Position numbers and translations under genes: made by a program. This document shows positions 40,801 through 53,300 of a DNA stretch of 64,000 nt, piece after piece. The notes beneath the pieces were generated by a model. The model worked only from the letters and a program-made list of their open reading frames with translations. It searched no databases and had not been told where the DNA came from. Numbering within the stretch: the first letter of the stretch is position 1; every line of letters starts with the position of its first letter. The stretch is from assembly GCA_035771165.1 (NCBI GenBank), contig JAWNZC010000471.1:2385001-2449000 (forward strand). Direction: 5' to 3'. The stretch comes from Paragorgia papillata (lineage: Eukaryota; Cnidaria; Anthozoa; Scleralcyonacea; Coralliidae).

Positions 40801-43800
40801 TTAAACGTCACCTCCTCAGGCAGTTCGGGCAGGGTTTCCGGTGTGACGAGGTAATGTAAGGGATCTCCCTCACGATCGATGGCAACGAGGTTGTTGATCA
40901 GGTTGTCTTCCCAGTAGGCGATCGAGAAATTTTCACGGACCGGGGGGCCTCCATACGTATATAACTGCGAGTCCATGACGTTTTTCTTATACGACTCGCT
41001 GACTGTATGAGTATTGAGATGCGAAGTTGAACCGCTGACCCCAAAGGCCCCGAAAAACGACGCACTTGCAGAGGCTTTTGTCTGTTGTCTTGTCGTTTCT
41101 GTGGAAGCCATGTACGTCCGAGAGATCTGATCAAGTTTGGCCAGGAGTCCTCCTGCGTCGACACGTGTGACGTAATGTGTGCCGTAGTCCCGGATGAGGA
41201 GGTCAGCCAGGTATCTTGCTACGGGCATATTTTTAAGCTGAAGATGCGCGCCGATGTCCAGAAGTCTGGTTTTGAATTTCGGGTGCAGTTGTGCGTCCGG
41301 CTGCAGGTGGGCGGCATAAACGCGGTATCGTAGCTGCACTCGAGAAGTCGCTGCGAAGTCTTCAACCTATATAAAAGATAAGAGGGAATGTTAGGGTTTG
41401 TTGGGGTTTTTAAGGCATAACAGGGAATGTTAGGGTTTCTAAGGAATAAAAGGTCTAAAATCCGAGATCCGTCACTAGCCAGAGCAACATGAAAATAGAT
41501 AGTTAATAGAACATATACATGGTTTGGAAGCTCTATTGTCTTTCAACATGAAGCATGGTCATGTTGAACTTACAATGGAGTTAAATTCTATGGACACGTG
41601 ACGATGAAGCAACTCACTAATTAAACCCGAGCGTTGCTATTGGATGACTGCTTCATTATACAGAAAATACAATACCGTGAAATTGCACAAATTTTCAAAA
41701 ACTTGAACAAAAACATAGAACAATCACTTTGGACGAGTTTCCAAACAATGTATAATTATGTTCTATTAACTATAGTTGATCTCGTGAGCTAGCCTGGTTA
41801 GCGGGATGCTCGTTCTCTTTTTAACCATCTCTAATAACCCGCTGGCGGAGGTATATGAACCAACACATACATGTATGAATAAAATGCTTGATTGCACTTG
41901 TACCAAAATTATGCAAAAATATTTGCATAAACTGATAATGAGCGCAATCAAGAATTTCTTCTACACGGAGAATTTTGCGGTCAGATTTATATTAATTTCT
42001 CATCCAAATTTTGACTAAATTCAACCCAAATTCAATGGATTGGTCGTTGGTCTATGGCCAACCCTTCTGCAAACCTTCATGAAAATCGGTGCAATAGTTT
42101 TTGAGATATCCTGGCGACAGACAGACAAACAAACAAACCAACCAAGTGAACAAACCAACAGACAGACAAACCAACGGATAAACAGGGAAATAGCCGGAGA
42201 CATGGTGTCGTGTTCTTTTTCTGGTCAATTGCTATTTTATCCTTCGGCGTCGAGTTTTACTTGTCTCCTTTCTTGGATTTGTCATAATTTTGTATTGTTT
42301 CTTCCACCTCTTATACCTTAGAATTTTAAATTGTTGGGGGTTTTACTGTCAAAATGGAAATACCTTCCCACTTCTTCTTCTGTAGTTCGTTGTGTATTAC
42401 TGTACTTCTGTAGCCGCTACCGAAGCCTGATAAATTTTTTTGCTGAAAACTGTACAAAAGTAGTATAAGTTAGCTTTAAATGGCATTTAATCATACTACA
42501 ATGGATGTTTATCCAAAATCGATACCAACAGACGAATATACATCAAGAATTGGCGACTTTTATCGCTAGACTTTCCTCACGCTTCAGTAGCGGCTACAGA
42601 AATACAGCAATACACAACCAACTACAGAAGCGGAAGTGCGAAGGTATTTCCATTTTGACTGTAACACACAGGCGATTTTTGCTGCGATTTTTCTCCTCCT
42701 GACTGATGCGATCGAATGGATTGACCTACGAATGCGTTGGACATTTGTACAAAGCTATAGTGGTTCAATACAGTGAGAAAAATCGCACCAAAAATCGCAC
42801 CTGCGTAAACGGGCCTTTAGGGGTCTCAGTTTTTGAAACACTTTCTGCAAACCATGTATGTAAACTGTCAAAAGAAAAATCGACAAAAAAAAATAGGAAA
42901 AAAAAGTCGACAAAAGTTCAAAGCGTAAAAATTTGAATGGCGCTAAAAATACTAGCATCCGTAGATTTGTCTGAGAAAATTCTTTCTGGAACCATTCCAG
43001 GCCGTGATGTCGTCAAAACCGCTCTAAAGAAACTGCTGTTTTGACTATCGCACACGGAATGATCTAGAACAACACAAAACGTGAATAATATATAGCTAGG
43101 CTGCGTAGGCAATAGTCATGGCGCGTTTGAACAAGTCTGGGCACAGCAATTTTTTCCACTTTAAACTAGAGACTATAAACATAAAGAGTGAAATTACATC
43201 ACTATTCTTAATAATACACCGAAACGAACGAGTCTTGAGTCGTACCAATCTTGTTTTCTACTCGTCAGCTCATATTCCCACTGATCGATTTGCTAGACTG
43301 ATTCGAGTGGCGGGTCACTTCAAAGTGCTCACATGATCTTATTCTGATTTCTGAACCGAGTTTATGAACGCAGAAAACCGACGAAATGTAAACATGAAAA
43401 TAGCCTAAAATGAGTCATTAAAGCAATTAGTATTCGTTTCACTTTCATTTTCAAGCTTCGCCCGGCTCACGGCTGGTGTTTCGTTTTGACACGTATTTCT
43501 ATTTCGAAATTGAATTTAGTACGACTTCCCGACTCAAAGTTTCGTTGACTGAACAGGAGCTGTTCGGCAGAAACTAGTAAAACCATATTTCTAGAGACTA
43601 GCTAGGCTAATTTCTATGGTCTTTTCCCAGTTCCAATTTCCTGGCAATTCCAGGGAAAGTCCCTTCTGCGGGTTTAGTAGAAAACCAATTGGCTTAGCTA
43701 AACTATGCATTTGGATGTTTCAATTTCGACATTAGTGACATTTACCTGACGTTTCTTAACATCCTGATATTCGTACGAGAATGAACCACTGATGCTACCA

Positions 43801-44213
43801 AAGAATGATTCATGAGCCTCTACATTAACAGTGGTCGAGGTCATGGAACTGTAGTTCGACCAATGGTCTATGATCTCTGAATTGAGCGACGCTTTGCTTT
43901 CTTTAATCGGGGTTACAAACACATCATCTGGAATCAGATAGCGACCATCTTCTGTGGTTTTACACTGGGAGTAATTGAAAAACGTCACCATACCAGAAAC
44001 ACGGTTTCTCAAGTTATCCCACCCCAAACCAGGAAGTGCTTCGAGGCGATACGGCAAGTTATCTGCTAAGCAATAATGGTAGTCACCGACAGGCCATTTC
44101 GGATTGTTCGCCGGTTTCGGTTGAGGCTGTGTATTTCCATCTGTTGTAACTTCAGTAGAAAGAGCCAAAGTCGACAAGGAGGCTAAGAGAACGCCGATAA
44201 AGAACCGATACAT
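37820..44213 (-). CDS. MPEG1: perforin-2 / macrophage-expressed gene 1 protein (MACPF domain)
   Basis: MPEG1 is a membrane-anchored pore-forming protein of the MACPF family that attacks engulfed bacteria in phagosomes. Six exons on the minus strand give 742 residues (human: 716): 44213-43746, 41366-40558, 40073-39904, 39599-39384, 39106-38815 and 38093-37820. A signal peptide is at 1-19. The MACPF signature DYGTHYVTRVDAGG (Y217-H220) lies in exon 2, followed by LVAIDREGDPLHYLVTPE and GCTDAESPNFNFQANLDDHSC, as in known MPEG1. Cysteine-rich exons 3-5 form the P2-type region. Exon 6 has a TM (GATAGITIGATLLVGILVI) and a short basic tail RRRRG. The start has A at -3. A candidate AATAAA lies about 230 bp after the stop. 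It is divergent from FLOT2. The gene is intact, with no frameshift. Confidence 0.93.
38180..38745. repeat. (TCTGG/TCTAG)n pentanucleotide array
   Basis: About 560 bp of TCTGGTCTGGTCTAG repeats occupy the last MPEG1 intron. Confidence 0.9.
39170..39245. repeat. (TGTGT/TGTAT)n short array
   Basis: TTGTGTTGTG pentamers in MPEG1 intron 4, about 70 bp. Confidence 0.85.
39806..39945 (-). repeat. about 44-bp duplications carrying copies of the MPEG1 exon 3 donor
   Basis: The 3' end of exon 3 (CACCTGAATCTTGTGCTATT on the plus strand) is repeated about 88 bp into the intron (CACCTGAATCTTATGCAACT), with a poorer copy between. Each outer copy contains AAGATTCAG|GTGGGT on the minus strand, so the donor site itself is duplicated. 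Use of the distal donor would add 88 bases and shift the frame. Confidence 0.6.
40285..40510. repeat. about 46-bp GC-rich minisatellite
   Basis: TTCTTCGCGCG recurs at spacings of 46-47 bp, four to five times, next to MPEG1 exon 2. It is much richer in CG than its surroundings. Confidence 0.7.
42020..42200. mobile_element. interspersed repeat tail ending in (ACAG/AAAC)n
   Basis: CTTCATGAAAATCGGTGCAA followed by TAGTTTTTGAGATATCC and a GACAGACAAACAAAC tract resembles a retroelement 3' tail common in marine invertebrates. It lies in MPEG1 intron 1. Class uncertain. Confidence 0.45.
42346..42661. mobile_element. TA-flanked MITE, CAGTCAAAATGG family, full copy
   Basis: Ends CTGTCAAAATGGAAATACC and GGTATTTCCATTTTGACTG, each with a TA flank, plus inner arms CTGTAGCCGCTAC and GTAGCGGCTACAG. 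This is the complete relative of the element at 736-995. Confidence 0.7.
42662..43745. other. 5'-proximal part of MPEG1 intron 1
   Basis: About 1.1 kb in which I see no further exon, tandem repeat or fold-back element. Several short open frames exist but none has a recognisable domain. Confidence 0.5.
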
Positions 44214-44687
44214 GTTTACCCGAGAAGTGTCACCGCTAAAATGACTAAATGAAAATCATGTGAATTGTTTTGAAACAGTATTTTAATAATATCCTGTTGT
44301 TGTTAAATTGTCAGAAAACTAGCCAATCTGACTTGAGCTCGCCGAAACAGTGTAATTATGAAAGTTGAATATTGCAACATCATTTACATAAGGGGAAACC
44401 CTCGAATACTAGTATATTAGCCCCCCCCCCTTATTATGTACTATGATGTCATTCATGGCTTACACAACGCTGTAGAGCAATCGTCCGGTGACGTCGCAGT
44501 TATCACTCATGCGTATCAAGTCATTTTCAAGTCAAACCGTGTTTACAGATATGAATCAGATAAGATTGGAGACATTCAAGTCGATCCTTGCTTGAATCTC
44601 AAGTCAATCCACTCCACTGCGTGGATTGACTTCAGCCATTCGTTTCGATCAGATCGAAAACTTTCAACAATAGTGCGCCTCGTTTTC

Positions 44688-44866
44688 GCGTCAGTCAAAC
44701 CGGATGTTCTTTCCCGCGCGACCTTGCAATACTATTGATGTCAACATTGCTCGATATTTAAAATGCGAATTTTTAGCAACTTGCCAAGGAGTCGCCGTGT
44801 ATCGTTTGCAAGTCAACATTGCAATGGCAAGGTCGCGCGGTAAAGAACATCCTGTTTCACTGTAAT
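44688..44866. mobile_element. fold-back element, GGTCGCGCGG(T/G)AAAGAAC family
   Basis: Left GTCAAACCGGATGTTCTTTC and right GGTAAAGAACATCCTG form inverted ends. The interior AGCAACTTGCCAAGGAGTCG matches the element at 63041-63481, but no 20-bp array is present here. Confidence 0.65.
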
Positions 44867-44884
44867 TATTGGACTGGATTTTAT

Positions 44885-45215
44885 AAAATAACATGTATAC
44901 TACGCGAGCCCTGATTGGTCAATTGCCGTGTTTGGATCAGAGTATCCAAACACGGAAAATTCCCGCCAAAACGATTTTTTGAAAATGTCGGACAGTACAT
45001 CATATTCACTTGTGATTATTTTATAAAAGAAATACCAAATGGTTTTTTCCGTGTTTGGAGACTCTTATCCAAACACTTGGGAAATTGCTCGACTTTCGAA
45101 AAGCTAAAAACACTCGCCTACGGCTCGTGTTTTGTTACGCTTTTCTCCAGTCTCGCAATTTCCCGCGTGTTTGGATCAGAGTATCCAAACACGGAAAACC
45201 ATTTGGTATTTCTTT
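44885..45215. mobile_element. palindromic MITE, GATTGGTCAATT family
   Basis: CGTGTTTGGATCAGAGTATC occurs at 44928 and again at 45169, with an inverted half (GGAGACTCTTATCCAAACAC) between them. GATTGGTCAATTGCCGTG matches the element at 6150-6480. Confidence 0.6.
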
Positions 45216-45589
45216 ATTACTAGCTTGCCAAAAAACGTCAACGCGCGAAGCGACATTTTCTTTTCTCTCGTGAGCTCTCAGGTGAAAACTAATCAGCCGA
45301 AACAAAATTCGCTCGAAAAATATCGCCTAGTGGAAAACAGCCCTTACATGTAATTATTTTTGAGATAAACGGATATTTGAATCTTTTTCTTTAGAAGTTA
45401 ACAAATAGATCTTTTGTAAGTTTACTAAAATTTGATGCATGTTAAAATCCGTTGCAACTCCAGGCTGTAATAAATTATGCTATTATAGATCGTTTGCACA
45501 TGACGTCACGTCCGCCATTTTGGTTGATTTTTGGGTTGGCAAATACTGTTGAAAACCAGTGAGCTCTATATACAACTGGAGTGATATCT

Positions 45590-46095
45590 GCTGGTCATTG
45601 ACTTAGTACCCCCCAAAAATTTGTTGCCCCCCTGTTTTTATTTGACATGATTTCAGTGCCCCCCCCCCCAACCCTTCAAATCCTGACATTAATCTTAAAA
45701 CTATCCCCACCCACCCTACCTATAAAACCTCAAAATTCAACCCCATTAACCCTAAACCTAACCTTAACCCTAAATATAACCCTCTTAACCCCAACCTTAA
45801 TTCCCACCCGACCCACACATTAAACCAATTGTCAATCATTATTATTACCCTAACACCTTAAACCTCAAATTATTAACCATTCTCCACTACTATTCACCAA
45901 CACGATACACCAACACGATACACCAAGCATAGTAAGTCACAACCCGCTTATATCCTTGTTTAATACAAAAACGTCATGCCCCCCCTTAAGAACTTATAAA
46001 TTATTTCAGGGTCCCCCCAAAAGAAGTAGCAAAAATTTCAGGTCCCCCCATTTTCTCACCCCCCCCCCCCCCCCGATAAATAATGAACCGTCCCT
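45590..46095. repeat. C-rich repeat block with telomere-like CCCTAA stretch
   Basis: Several CCCCCC runs surround a region (45745-45800) with ACCCTAAACCTAACCTTAAC-type degenerate CCCTAA hexamers. The right end GATAAATAATGAACCGTCCC resembles the termini of the Harbinger-like element at 51362-51713, so this may be a related MITE. Confidence 0.5.
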
Positions 46096-47355
46096 TAGCA
46101 AAGATTGAAGCCAAACATGGCGGACATGTACGCTGTCTTTTGACCAAGACCGCGTGGATGTCAATCTTGTTCCCAGTAGTCTTCCCACGCGGTTTGTGGG
46201 TGGCGGGAAGACTCTGGAGAACTCGAATTTTTTCTGCGTTTCTATTGGTTGTCTTCAGACAATTCATAATAACGGAAGTGGTCGGGAATTACTCAACGGG
46301 CAATGATAACAAATTATTTCAAAATCTCTCCAGATTTATATAAATCAATACACTGACCTCGATCTATGACATTACTCCCTTAAATAATTTTGATAAGGAA
46401 CAAACTAACGTGTGTGTTAATGGGCGGCTGACGTTGACAATGCTTTTAATAATTCGACAATTTGCCATTACGATAATTATATCACAAACAAGAGGATTTC
46501 AAAAATATTCACATGAAAACGAACCAGCCAACCACCATGTTTGTTTTGGCACGGGTTTTAAAATTTACTGAAAATTAACCAAGATGGTCCGATGTCACGT
46601 GATTGCAAAAGTTATTGGGCTATGACCACTATGACACAGAATTCTATTCTGTGGCTATGACGTCTAATTCAAGATGGCGGTGCCCATGTAAAATCATCTC
46701 TTACTCGTATGCACTTTTTTGAAAAATTTAATAAATTTAAAATAATAATTTAAAATAAGACGACAATACCAATATTTTAATGCATACTTGTTCAAACTGT
46801 CGAGAATTTTTTCTGCCGCTATTAAATTCGGTGATTAACTAGCGTTTGAAGAAATATTATTTCTTCTTTCTTTTGTTTTGTTAATTTTTTCTCTGAAACG
46901 AAGTAAGAATTGAAACTATTCAATATCATTTTTTGCTTTACTGTTCTGAGCCAACGCCTCTATTTACGTACTGTAAAATTCGCATATCCCGATCTTAATG
47001 TCGGAAATCTCCGGACTCTTGGCGTAATCTGCCGTTTCTTGCCTTTTGAATCAATTTAAACAATATTTCAGCAACGATATACACAGCTAAAGTTATGTGC
47101 AACAGAGAATATTTTAAACTTGATTTTTTACCCATTTTTTTAAAGAAATGACTCAAATGAGCAAACGTCGTAGAAACAGTCGGAAATTATCGAGTTGTTC
47201 CCGACTTAACCTCGCCGTATTTCGGTAAGCTTCGTGACGGAATGACGTCTCCAGCTGTTGGCAGCTTGACGACCCGAAGAAGGAAAAGTTGATTTGCTTT
47301 TGACGCGAAAATTTGATGTGACAACGGCAAAATACAACATCACCTTTTAGATAAA

Positions 47356-50300
47356 ATGGGCAATTGTCATACCGTTGGACCGAATGAAGCCTTAGTCGTT
47401 TCAGGTGGGTGTTTAACGAACTTTTTGTACGATTTATTGAGTCCGTCAACAACAATCAAAACAAAAGGGTTGGGACAATGAGGCATGCGTGGTATGTTCC
47501 TTTGAGTCTGATGAATTGCTTCGGCTTTTTAGCCGTATTTTGTCCCGCAATCCGCCGTAAGTAGACTTTGATTTCGTGTTTAAAAGAAGAAAATTGTGCA
47601 CGGCGATTTGATTTCGACAAAGGAAATCTTGTAAGCTTTCGTAATAATTTTTAAAATACGACGTTGCCCAGTTGAGACTCGCCCCAGAATGACTGCAATT
47701 AAAATCTGTACGCCAAGCTAACTTTATTGTCGCATTCATGATACTACAGCAAATGTTATCTAAATATGTTTTTGTCAGCACTAGTTTCGAAGGTTGCAGT
47801 CGACGAAAGGTCAAAGGAGTTCGATTGCTTTAATATATGTAAACTTTCCGGCATTTTGTGAGTTTTCTAATGGTGTCACATTTCTTTATAATTACACAAA
47901 TATGAACTATAAAAGCTGATAATAATACTAGTTGCAAAGAAAAATCGTATTTGCTTTAAATATGAGTTAGTATAAAGTAAGTTATTGATGAACATGAATT
48001 ATACTGCGTGACTCTTCGAGCCGACTGCGGAGTGATTCCAATTTGAGGACTGCTATTAATTATGCTGAAGATATCTTCTGAATTTTTAGCATACAATGTT
48101 AATACTGAGCCTAAAATTCAGAATATAATGCTATTACAGTAAGCACCCTAATTCTTGATATAATTTTTGCTGCGTGCCTGCTTTATGGACCTTTATGGCT
48201 TTGGTGAGAAAATATTTGACATTTTGCCATCTTTTTAGGTGGATGTTGTCAAGGTGGAAATCCAAAACCCAAAACTGTTGTAGGAGGATGGGCTTGGGCA
48301 TGGGCGTTTGTCACTGATGTTCAAAGGTGTGTATAATTAACTGTTATTTTTGATGTAAAGATCTGTTAGAGTTCGTTTAAAAAAGACAAAATACTATTCT
48401 ATGGTTATTGTTGTGATATATAAAAGGTCTTTGTCGTGTAATTATGTAATTTGTATAAAAATGCCAATATTATTCATCTGACGCTGGATCATCCAAGGTC
48501 TGGACTATAAATGCTATTTCTCCACTCCAAAATTCTAACCATAGATCTTTACTGTTGTGGCAATAGAAGCATTTTGTAAAATACTGTTGCAATATATTCC
48601 TCGAGTTGAGGAATTCATCTGATAAGATTCATTGACAACTTCTTGTTTTGAGTTCTGTTTTGAATTTGATTGGTGTTTGGCAAATAATCCTGTTTCTTAT
48701 TGGTTGTTTAAAAACCAGAAACCAATCAAATTCAAACAGGAAGTTAGCAATAATTTTCATCAAATGGATTGGTCAACTTGAGGAATATATTGCAACGATA
48801 TTTTAGGAATGCTTCTATATATTGCCACGACAGTAAAAGGTTTAAACCTTTCACTCTCAACTTTCTGGGAGCTCTCCCATTGATGAGTAAAATCGTCTGG
48901 CATTAGACAGAGTAAAATAATAAAGTACAGAAAATTCTATAATTGGGAGTGAAACGGTTAAAGAGATAGAAACAGCTGGCATTGCGCCGCTATTAACGTG
49001 ATCCCAATGTATCATATACCAATTTAAAGCCAATTAACCATGGAAGATGATTGTAAAATCTAAAATTATGGAAAATTTAATGGTTATCCGTTGTATAGAA
49101 AAAATAAGGTTGTTCAGGCTCCAAGAGTTTAAAGTTCTCTGGAATTTAATTTGTAGTTTTGAAATTTATATCATTGTAATCACTGATAAATTATCTACAA
49201 AAGGTGTCAGCAATTTTTGAAATTCTGTTTCGTTCAGTTTTTATTAACGATTTTCGTTGTAGTTACAATATATTTCACAACTTGTTAATTCAAAACGTGA
49301 TAAAATCAAAATTATGCAACTAATAAAAAATCGCCGAAACGCTTTTGTAGAAGAGTATGTACTTAGTAACCGCCAAATTAAGTTTCAGTGAAAAATATTG
49401 AAATGCTGCAAAGTTCTAACTGTTGAAAAATACAAATTTTGGTGAAAAATTGAGCAGAGAAAAAGTGTCTGGAAGGTTTCCACGTTGAGTAATTAGTCCC
49501 GCCTCTTGAAGTAAAAAACTCGTTTTCTCACATACAGCTGGGAGCTGCTGCAGCATCCGCCGCAAGCTTATATAACCTTTATTTAAAGTGCCTATGTCAT
49601 CCTCAGGGACTTTACATATTTATACTAATTGGAACATTCTGAGAAGATTTGTAATACACTGTATATCTTCTCAGGCGAAAATTTCATCTTCATGGATTTT
49701 TTTGCTGTTAAAGTTGACAGAAGTGACGTTGAAAGAGGAATTTGTCTATATGAAAACCACTTTACAGATTCCTCTTTTGACGTCACTTCCGTCAACTTTA
49801 ACGGCAAAAAAGTCCATGAAGATGAAATTTTCGCCTGAGAAGATATATTACAAATCTTCTCTGAATGTTCCAATTAGTATAAATATGTAAAGTCCCTGAG
49901 GATGACATAGGCACTTTAACCACAGATAGCTATCACAGCTTTACATCGCATTACTGTTACCTATTACAGCTCAACTAGAATAAACTAAATACAGGATGAC
50001 TAATAGCAGTTCATCAAATTTACACATAACCTAACAATTAAAACTTCAACACATGAAGCATTACAAGGGGAAGGGTGGGTGGGATTAGAGGTCAAGCATT
50101 TCGAAGCAACAACAAAAATGTGCTGATATAACCTGCACCCCCCTTATACACCTGATTACCCATCATGCCCCCAGCAGTGTGAGAGAAAACATTTTCTGCT
50201 TCTTTCGTTCCTCAGCCAGCAGAAAATAACACTTTCACCTGGAAGAAAAACATTTCTGATTTCAAAATTTTTGTCACCGACAGATAATCTTGCACTAGTT

Positions 50301-53300
50301 TAAAAATTTTAAAAAAGGGAGATTTTTTACATTTTTCCCCCTATTGCTACCTTAACCCTTTCACTCCCAACTTTCTGGGTGCTCTCCCATTGATGTGTAA
50401 AATTGTCTGAGTAAAATAATAAAGTACGGAAAATTCCGTATTTGGGAGTGATAGGGTTAACTCAAAAGGCCTCTCAATTATGAGTTAAATTGTTAAACTT
50501 AGCCAGAGTGAAATACTTGCTTATGCCACAAAGATTGGGAACAAGTTCTAAGCCCGCAATGCGTCATATGTTCCACTACGTAAGATGGTGGCGACTGCCA
50601 CAAAATGTTTGAATGCTGGCCATAGGAATGGCCTATTCAGTTTATATAGAGATCAGTGGTTCCACTACGTAAGATGGCGGCAACTGCCACAAAATGTTTG
50701 ACTGCTGGCCATAGGAATGGCCTATTCAGTTTATATAGAGATTAGTGGATACACCACACATTCATTGTACCATCGTAATCTCTGTCTATTCCAATATAAA
50801 TACACTTTCTTCCACATTAAGCAGCAACTTCTATTTATACTGCACATAATTATTTTCTAGACTTACCCTTGAAGTGATGACGTTAAATCCAAAATGCGAG
50901 TCAGTAGAGACAGCTGAGGGTGTAGCTGTGACAGTGACAGGTGTTGCCCAGGTCAAAGTAATGCAGGGAGATTTACTCCGTATAGCATGTGAACAGTTCC
51001 TTGGTAAAGAAACTCGAGAAATTGAAAGTGTTATTCTACAGACTTTAGAAGGCCATCTCAGAGCCATCCTTGGCACGTTAACTGTTGAAGAAATATATAA
51101 AGGTAACATATTTACTGGCACTGAGGGAAACCATATGTTTTATGTTCCCGAGCCTGCAGTTGTTTTCAGAAGCCGAGGGCAACAACGAGCAGTCAAGGGT
51201 CAACAAAACACACTGTTTCCCAACGTACCAGTAAATAAGTGTTTTGTTATAATATATCCAGTGTTAATAAATGACAACAAAAGTGTTGAGTAGAATCTTC
51301 AGACATTGTTTTGAATGAAAGAAAACTGGAAAAACAAAGACAAATTAGACTTGACAATTTAGGGACCGGTCATTATTTATGGAGGGGGGTGGGGGTGGGT
51401 AAAAAATGAGGGGGTGTCACAAGTATTTAATTTACCAAAAAGGGGGGGTCATGTTTTATTTAAGCCCTTAAAAGGGGGAGTTGAAAAATAGATCATTCGA
51501 TTTTTTAAATCATTTCTTTGGAGTGGGAATTTGATTGAACATCACCTATAGACCTATAGACTTGGAGAGGGGGGGGCACAAAAAATAAAAGCAATTTTCT
51601 GGGGGTCATGTGAAATTCGTAGGCCTTAAAGGGGGGGGTCAAAGGTACAGTATATTTTTTCTTTCAAGTAAATTTTTTACCCCCCCCCCCCTCCATAAAT
51701 AATGACCGGTCCCTTACTTCCACTTTTCATATTTTCCCTAGGAAAAAATAAAAGCAATGTTGCCTGCATGTTTTATTATCTTGTTGCAAACCAACATGAT
51801 TGTGTATGTTTTAGATCGTGACAGTTTTGCTCAACTGGTCCGTGAAGTTGCTTCACCTGACGTGGGTAAAATGGGTATCGAGATTCTCAGTTTTACAATC
51901 AAAGACATTGAAGACAAAGTGTTGTATTTGGATTCTTTGGGTAAAACTCAAACAGCAAAAGTCAAACGTGACGCTGATATTGGTGTTGCTGAAGCCAACA
52001 GAGATGCTGGAATTAGGGTAAGGACATCAGTAATTAATTTGTCAATCCCCAACCTGCACAAATTAGGCTGCCTGATAGGTTTCTGACCCAGGCAGGAATG
52101 AGTTAAGTTTGAGACAGAAGAAAATTACAGGTATTGTACAGGGGGGGTTCAATTAACCCATTGCCGGCTAAGATGTCTAGGGTGCTGAGTAAAATCATTT
52201 TGTGCTAGGGGGCGATTACATGGACTGGGCTGGCCTGGCTAGCTCGGTTAACCGGGCTAGCCCACTTTATATATCACATTATTACGGAGAATTGTATTGC
52301 GTACTACAACAGATGATTAATTATCTGTTTATCTAATTTCTAACCTAGTATTAGAGGTCTCACAAAAAGGGCAGGGGTTGCAACCCCCCCAACCAACCCC
52401 CCCTAGTTGCGTGCTTGGTACAGACAATATATATAATCAGAAATAAAAGATGCGTAGATAAGTACTGTGCTTGATTCATATTGGGACACAACCCTGGATG
52501 CACGTTTCGACCTTCTTTGATGGTCTCATCAGTCATCAGCAGGGATTTGGGGCTGGAAGTTGATGTATACAGTATAGTTGGAAAATATAGATAAGTAAAA
52601 AATTATAAATGTATACTATAAAGTCCATTGAGAGGCTGAAAACATGGTGACCCATCCCCCTTGTGCTTCGCCTCCTCCCCCCTATACTTATTGACCAGTC
52701 CCTAACATTATTTTTTGCAAGCCCTTTAACATGTTGGGAACCAAACAATGGTGGCCATGATGTTAGGAAAGAATGGTAAATCATGTTTTTATCCCAACCA
52801 TGCCTTTCATTGTGGCCCAAATACAGTGAGCTGGGACACAAACTGGACAAGAGAGTAGAGTGTACAAAGCTTTAAAAGATTGTTTTTCTGAACTTCCAAC
52901 ATGCAATAGCTCTCGACAGTGACTGTTGTTTGTGTGACCAAAGTGTACTAAATGGAAAACAACCTTTAACCTGTTTTCTAAAAGCGAAATAGGCTACTAA
53001 CAAAAATTAAAAGGAAAAAAAAAATCCATCATCCCATCCCATTTTTTTCTAAAAAAGGGATGAAAAACAGAAATATTATTTTAAGTGGTCTTGTCTAATG
53101 TCTATCATTGCTGTATATGTAGGAAGCTGAATGCACTAAAGAAATGATGGATGTAAAATATTCAACGAAAACAAAGATTGCTGATGCTTCAAGAGAATTC
53201 CAAATGAACAAAGCTGCTTTTGATCAAGAAGTCAACACGAAGAAAGCTGAAGCCGAGCTGGCTTATGAACTCCAGGTACATTAAAGTGCTCATAAACCCA

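Larger units (their letters stand above)
44214..47355. other. divergent intergenic region MPEG1-FLOT2
   Basis: About 3.1 kb separate the two start codons. It contains a fold-back (44688-44866), a palindromic element (44885-45215), a C-rich repeat block with telomere-like hexamers (45590-46095), and about 1.2 kb of repeat-poor DNA next to FLOT2 that presumably holds its promoter. Confidence 0.6.

Noticed and set aside
44392..44401. GGGGAAACCC upstream of MPEG1 as an NF-kB site
   Set aside because: It misses the consensus at one key pyrimidine position and nothing else supports it.
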